From positions 1 to 9,507 of the forward strand of contig CBDTYW010000142.1 of the NCBI GenBank assembly GCA_965364735.1: a stretch of DNA of 9,507 bases, given 5' to 3'. The notes under the pieces were generated by a model that had not been told where the DNA came from, ran no database searches, and saw nothing but the letters and a program-made list of their open reading frames with translations. Positions 6,430 to 9,507 of this stretch are shown in pieces. The translations under genes and the position numbers were made by a program. Positions within the stretch are counted from its first letter, which is position 1, and each line of letters begins with the position of its first letter. This DNA is from CBDTYW01 sp965364735 (GTDB lineage: Bacteria > Actinomycetota > Nitriliruptoria > Nitriliruptorales > Nitriliruptoraceae).

Positions 6430-7785
6430 GTGCCCGTCGACCCGTCCGTGCTCGATCAGATCGTCAAGGCCTACGACGTGCGTGGGTTGGTCGCGACCCA
6501 GCTCGACGCCGACCTCGCCCGCGCGATCGGGGCCGCAGCGGCCCACGTCCTCGTCGGCGAGGGCGATGACGCGGTGGTCGTCGGCCAGGACATGCGGCCG
6601 TCCTCCCCGGAGCTCGTCGCAGCGTTCGCGGAGGGCGTGAACTCCCAGGGCGTCGACGTCGTCGACATCGGGCTCGCCTCGACCGACATGCTGTACTACG
6701 CCTCCGGCGTGATGGACCTCCCCGGCGCGATGTTCACCGCCAGCCACAACCCGCCGACCTACAACGGCATCAAGTTCTGCCGTGCGGGCGCGGCGCCGGT
6801 CTCGCTCGACACGGGCCTCGGCGACATCCGGGACCGCGCCAAGCTCGGGGTCCCGACGTCCGATGCGGCGCCGGGAACGGTCCGGACCGCCGACGTGCTC
6901 GAGGACTTCGCCGCCCACTGTCGCACCTTCATCGACACCTCGAAGCTCTCGCAGATCACCATCGGCGTCGACGCCGGCAACGGGATGGGCGGACACGTCG
7001 TCCCGCCGGTGTTCGCGCCGCTGCCCATCGAGGTCGTGGAGCTGTTCTTCGAGCTCGACGGCAGCTTCCCGAACCATCCCGCCAACCCGATCGAGCCGGA
7101 GAACCTCCGGGATCTCCAAGAGCTGGTGGTCAGCCGCGGGCTGCCGCTCGGGCTGGCCTTCGACGGAGACGCCGACCGGATGTTCGCCGTCGACGAGCAG
7201 GGCCGCCCGGTCCCGTCCTCGTTGATCGGCGCGGTCGTCGCGGACCGGTTGCTCCTGCGCAACCCGGGCGCAACGGTGCTGCACAACCTGATCTGCTCGC
7301 GGATCGTGCCCGAGACGATCGAGCGGGCTGGTGGCACGGCGGTCCGTACCCGTGTCGGGCACTCCTACATCAAGGAGGAGATGGCCAAGACGGGCGCGAT
7401 CTTCGCCGCCGAGCACTCGGGCCACTACTACTTCCGCGACAACTTCCGCGCGGACTCCGGTCTGATCGCCGCGCTGGTGTTGCTCGAGGCCGTCGCTGCT
7501 GCCGGCACCCCGCTCAGCGAGGTCGTCGCGCCCTACGACGTCTACAGCCAGTCGGGCGAGATCAACTTCACCGTCGATGGGCAGCAGGCGATCATGAAGC
7601 GGGTCGCTGAGGAGTTCGGTGGCACACAGGACTGGGACGACGGGCTCACCGTCGTGCTCGAGGACGGCTGGTTCAACCTGCGTCCGAGCAACACTGAGCC
7701 GCTGCTCAGGCTCAACGCCGAAGGCGACGACGAGGCGGCCATGACCCGTATCCGCGACGCGGTGGCCGCTAGCGTCACCGCCTGA
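6430..7785 (+). CDS. manB: Phosphomannomutase/phosphoglucomutase
   Basis: A 451-residue cytoplasmic enzyme of the alpha-D-phosphohexomutase family, of the usual length. It interconverts mannose-6-phosphate and mannose-1-phosphate (and often the glucose pair), feeding GDP-mannose or glucose-1-phosphate pathways. All four signature loops are present: the phosphoserine loop TASHNP (103-108, catalytic S105), the magnesium loop DGDADR (245-250), the sugar-specificity loop EHSGH (328-332) and the phosphate-binding loop RPSNTEP (418-424). EHSGH is the type seen in bifunctional PMM/PGM enzymes (GEMSGH-like), so dual specificity is likely but not proven. The GTG start is fixed by a GGAGG 5 bases upstream. 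The downstream isomerase could supply its substrate, which supports the mannose assignment. The gene symbol follows actinobacterial usage, where manB names the phosphomannomutase; it could also be filed as manB/pgm. Confidence 0.95.
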   Translation: MPVDPSVLDQIVKAYDVRGLVATQLDADLARAIGAAAAHVLVGEGDDAVVVGQDMRPSSPELVAAFAEGVNSQGVDVVDIGLASTDMLYYASGVMDLPGAMFTASHNPPTYNGIKFCRAGAAPVSLDTGLGDIRDRAKLGVPTSDAAPGTVRTADVLEDFAAHCRTFIDTSKLSQITIGVDAGNGMGGHVVPPVFAPLPIEVVELFFELDGSFPNHPANPIEPENLRDLQELVVSRGLPLGLAFDGDADRMFAVDEQGRPVPSSLIGAVVADRLLLRNPGATVLHNLICSRIVPETIERAGGTAVRTRVGHSYIKEEMAKTGAIFAAEHSGHYYFRDNFRADSGLIAALVLLEAVAAAGTPLSEVVAPYDVYSQSGEINFTVDGQQAIMKRVAEEFGGTQDWDDGLTVVLEDGWFNLRPSNTEPLLRLNAEGDDEAAMTRIRDAVAASVTA

Positions 7786-7826
7786 CGCGCAACGCCGCCC
7801 TCGAATCCCGCAAGGTGGGAAGCCTG

Positions 7827-8021
7827 ATGGTCCAGCTCGACGCCCGACTCCTGGAGATCCTCGTCTGCCCCTGCGGCAAGGGAGCGGAGCTGGAGTACAA
7901 GGAACGCCGCCGCATCGTTCGGTGTCTCGAGTGCACCCGGACGTTCCCGGTCGTGGACGGGGTCCCGCAGCTGATCCTCGACGAGGCGACCGCCCCGAAG
8001 ACCCGAGGGTCGTCGTCGTGA
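7827..8021 (+). CDS. Trm112 family zinc-ribbon protein
   Basis: A 64-residue protein. The N-terminal LDARLLEILVCP and the VDGVPQLILDEA end are hallmarks of Trm112/UPF0434 proteins. In eukaryotes and archaea these are small partners that activate methyltransferases; the bacterial role is less clear. Possible zinc ligands are C14, C16, C33 and C36. The first pair is CPC where the family usually has CPxC, one residue shorter. The ATG at 7827 is preferred over the GTG at 7815, because AAGGTGG (7812-7818) lies 8 bases before the ATG and would overlap the GTG. The stop overlaps the next start (GTGA), so it is probably translated together with the isomerase. Confidence 0.88.
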   Translation: MVQLDARLLEILVCPCGKGAELEYKERRRIVRCLECTRTFPVVDGVPQLILDEATAPKTRGSSS

Positions 8022-9085
8022 CGGCCACCGGTCCGCTCAGCGGTCTCGACCTCGCCGCGATCGATCCGTCGGACATGCTGGGAACGGTCGTTGCCTCGCC
8101 CGCGCAGTGGCGCCACGCGCTCGAGATCGCAGAGGCCGGCCCGTCACCGTCGTTCGACCACTCCGCGCGCGCGGTCTTCGTCGCGGGGATGGGTGGCTCC
8201 GGCATCGCCGGCGACGTCGCTCAGATGCTGGCGGCGCGGGACGGCGCAGCGCCCGTGATCCCGGTGAAGGGCTATCACCTTCCCGCGTGGCGAGGTCCGG
8301 ACACCCCGCTCGTCGCGGTCAGCTACTCCGGCAACACCGAGGAGACGTTGTCCTGCGTCGCCGAGGCGATCGCCTCGGGCTCTCCGCTGCACGCGGTCAC
8401 GTCCGGCGGGGCCGTCGGGCGGATCGCGGACGAACGTGATGTCCCGAGCGTTCGCGTGCCCGGTGGCCGCCAGCCACGGGCCAGCCTCGCCTACTTGGCC
8501 GTCCCGCTTCTCGTCGCGCTCGAGCGGGCCGGCGTGATCGCCCCCGTCTCCGGGCAGCTCGCCGAGGTCGGCGATCAGCTCGACGCGCTGCTGGAGGTCT
8601 GGGGCCCCGAAGCTCCCGCCGACGAGAACGTGGCGCTCAACCTCGCCGTCGCTCTGCAGGACCGCATCCCGATCATCCATGGTGGTCGCGGGCTCCCCGC
8701 GCTCGTCGCCCTGCGCGCGAAGTGCCAGATCAACGAGAACGCGAAGCGCCCCTGCTTCTCGGCGGAGTACCCGGAGCTCGACCACAACGAGATCGTCGGC
8801 TGGGACGGAGTCGGTCCGGACGAACGCTTCGTCAACGTCATCCTGCGCAGCCCCGTCGACGAGGACCCGCAGGTCGGCAAGCGCATCGCCGCCACGCTCG
8901 ACATCTCCCGGGAGGCGTTCGCCGGGGTCCACGAGGTCACGCTCCCGGGCGAGACGGCCATCGCACGCGTCGCCGCGGGTGTCCTCTTCGTCGACCTGGT
9001 CTCGGTCTACCTCGGCCTGCTGCGACAGGTGGACCCGACGCCGGTCATCTCCATCGAGAGCCTGAAGCGCGCCATCGCGAGCTGA
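8018..9085 (+). CDS. SIS-domain bifunctional phosphoglucose/phosphomannose isomerase
   Basis: A 355-residue cytoplasmic enzyme predicted to interconvert fructose-6-phosphate with glucose-6-phosphate and mannose-6-phosphate. It has two SIS halves. Visible motifs are GMGGSG (57-62) and SYSGNTEET (102-110) for phosphosugar binding, PRASL (153-157), INENAK with E240, and DHNEIVGW with H256; the Glu and His match the catalytic pair of the archaeal PGI/PMI family. The GTG at 8018 overlaps the Trm112 stop, has GAGGG upstream and starts where family proteins start; an in-frame GTG at 7922 would run back through the Trm112 gene and is rejected. The enzyme stands next to the phosphomannomutase, which suggests the PMI activity matters in vivo. 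In many actinobacteria this homologue is followed by a manA-type isomerase, which is not found here before the next gene. Confidence 0.9.
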   Translation: MTATGPLSGLDLAAIDPSDMLGTVVASPAQWRHALEIAEAGPSPSFDHSARAVFVAGMGGSGIAGDVAQMLAARDGAAPVIPVKGYHLPAWRGPDTPLVAVSYSGNTEETLSCVAEAIASGSPLHAVTSGGAVGRIADERDVPSVRVPGGRQPRASLAYLAVPLLVALERAGVIAPVSGQLAEVGDQLDALLEVWGPEAPADENVALNLAVALQDRIPIIHGGRGLPALVALRAKCQINENAKRPCFSAEYPELDHNEIVGWDGVGPDERFVNVILRSPVDEDPQVGKRIAATLDISREAFAGVHEVTLPGETAIARVAAGVLFVDLVSVYLGLLRQVDPTPVISIESLKRAIAS

Positions 9086-9100
9086 GTTGTCCACAGCTCG
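9078..9100. terminator. Stop-codon hairpin at the end of the isomerase gene
   Basis: CGAGCTG (9078-9084) pairs perfectly with CAGCTCG (9094-9100) around a 9-base loop. The left arm includes the first two bases of the TGA stop (9083-9085). No T-run follows, so it is a possible T-less terminator of the DUF3499-to-isomerase transcript. Confidence 0.35.
9087..9095 (+). promoter_or_regulatory. Consensus actinobacterial DnaA box TTGTCCACA
   Basis: An exact match to the TTGTCCACA form preferred by high-GC actinobacterial DnaA. It is a single copy, mostly within the loop of the hairpin after the isomerase stop. No second box or AT-rich unwinding region is nearby, so this is not an origin; binding is possible, but a chance match cannot be excluded. 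Confidence 0.35.
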
Positions 9101-9147
9101 ACGGCGGGGCGGTTGCCCATCCGGCGTTGCGCTGATGACCTCCCGTC

Positions 9148-9507
9148 ATGGCTGCTGTCCTTGATCTGCTGGTCCCGGCCCGCTGCGTCGGCTGCGGGCG
9201 GGTCATCGCGTCCCGACGCGTCGCCTGGTGCGTGAGGTGCGACGTGCTCGTCGAGCACCTGCGTCGGCTTCCGCCGCCGGACGGCTGCGCGCGGTGCGCG
9301 GGACCCGGCGACGTCGGCCATCGGTGCTGGCCGAGATCTGCCCCGATCGATCGCACGGTGGCCCTCTTCTGGTTCCGGGGACCGGTCGCGCGGGCGGTGA
9401 CCGTCATGAAGGACCGTGGCGCGCGTTCTGCCCTGCCCGTCCTCGCGGAGGATCTCGGCGCCGCTGCTGCGGCGCACCGCGGGACCGACGGCGCCATCGG
9501 GGTGACG
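9148..9507 (+). CDS. ComF family protein (3'-partial)
   Basis: The first 120 residues are visible; the gene runs off the window with no stop. ComF proteins combine an N-terminal zinc-ribbon region with a C-terminal phosphoribosyltransferase-like domain and are linked to DNA uptake in competent bacteria, though many non-competent actinobacteria carry one. Seen here are LDLLVPARC with cysteines at 13, 16, 28, 31, 47, 50 and 60, then FWFRGPVARAV followed by MKDRG (87-91), the usual entry into the transferase domain. The PRPP-binding loop would lie beyond the window. An in-frame TGA at 9136-9138 rules out any earlier start. No ribosome site precedes the ATG; a TTGCCC at 9113-9118 is 17 bases before TGACCT, giving leaderless geometry but a poor -10. 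Confidence 0.87.
   Translation, partial: MAAVLDLLVPARCVGCGRVIASRRVAWCVRCDVLVEHLRRLPPPDGCARCAGPGDVGHRCWPRSAPIDRTVALFWFRGPVARAVTVMKDRGARSALPVLAEDLGAAAAAHRGTDGAIGVT

Noticed and set aside
6010..8205. A 731-codon open frame on the minus strand opposite the phosphomannomutase and Trm112 genes
   Set aside because: It mirrors genes with clear catalytic motifs, has Arg/Gly/Asp-rich composition without domains, and is expected in a genome where G/C-rich third positions suppress stops on the other strand.
9134..9137. ATG at 9135 as a start for the ComF gene
   Set aside because: It is out of frame with the cysteine-rich ComF reading frame; only the ATG at 9148 fits.
9087..9147. Possible replication origin near the DnaA box
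   Set aside because: Only one box, no AT-rich region, and no dnaA/dnaN/gyrB nearby.

Overview
The window looks like a high-GC actinobacterial chromosome (Actinomycetota, possibly a deep-branching class). The reasons are the strong G/C bias at third codon positions, the frequent GTG starts, and a gene order that I know from Actinobacteria: family-2 glycosyltransferase, DUF5719, small zinc metallopeptidase, DUF3499, phosphomannomutase, Trm112-like protein and SIS-domain sugar-phosphate isomerase. The genus cannot be named from the sequence alone. No mobile element, CRISPR array, tRNA or rRNA was seen, and no stretch over about 80 bases lacks a gene.

Layout. Positions 1-3192 (+) hold a very large glycosyltransferase, a cytoplasmic GT2 domain joined to a polytopic membrane region and an outside domain; its true start lies upstream of the window. 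It overlaps by ATGA the gene for a secreted or anchored DUF5719 protein (3189-4859, +) made of three related repeats. A convergent gene (4870-5295, -) encodes a minimal HExxH metallopeptidase; only 10 bases separate the two stop codons, and a perfect 7-bp stem lies over both. Divergent from it, and behind a compact palindromic promoter candidate, starts a rightward run: DUF3499 with an unusually long acidic tail (5373-6359), phosphomannomutase/phosphoglucomutase (6430-7785), Trm112-like zinc ribbon (7827-8021) and a PGI/PMI-type SIS isomerase (8018-9085). A second stop-codon hairpin, with a consensus DnaA box across its loop, follows. The window ends inside a ComF-family gene (9148 onward).

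How the genes may work together. The SIS isomerase can make mannose-6-phosphate from fructose-6-phosphate, and the phosphomannomutase can turn it into mannose-1-phosphate, the precursor of GDP-mannose. The membrane glycosyltransferase and its coupled extracellular DUF5719 partner are natural candidates to use activated sugars in an envelope glycan. The metallopeptidase, DUF3499 and Trm112-like proteins are conserved neighbours without a settled role. Individually these are known families; the least explained part is the glycosyltransferase/DUF5719 pair and why the metallopeptidase and DUF3499 travel with it.
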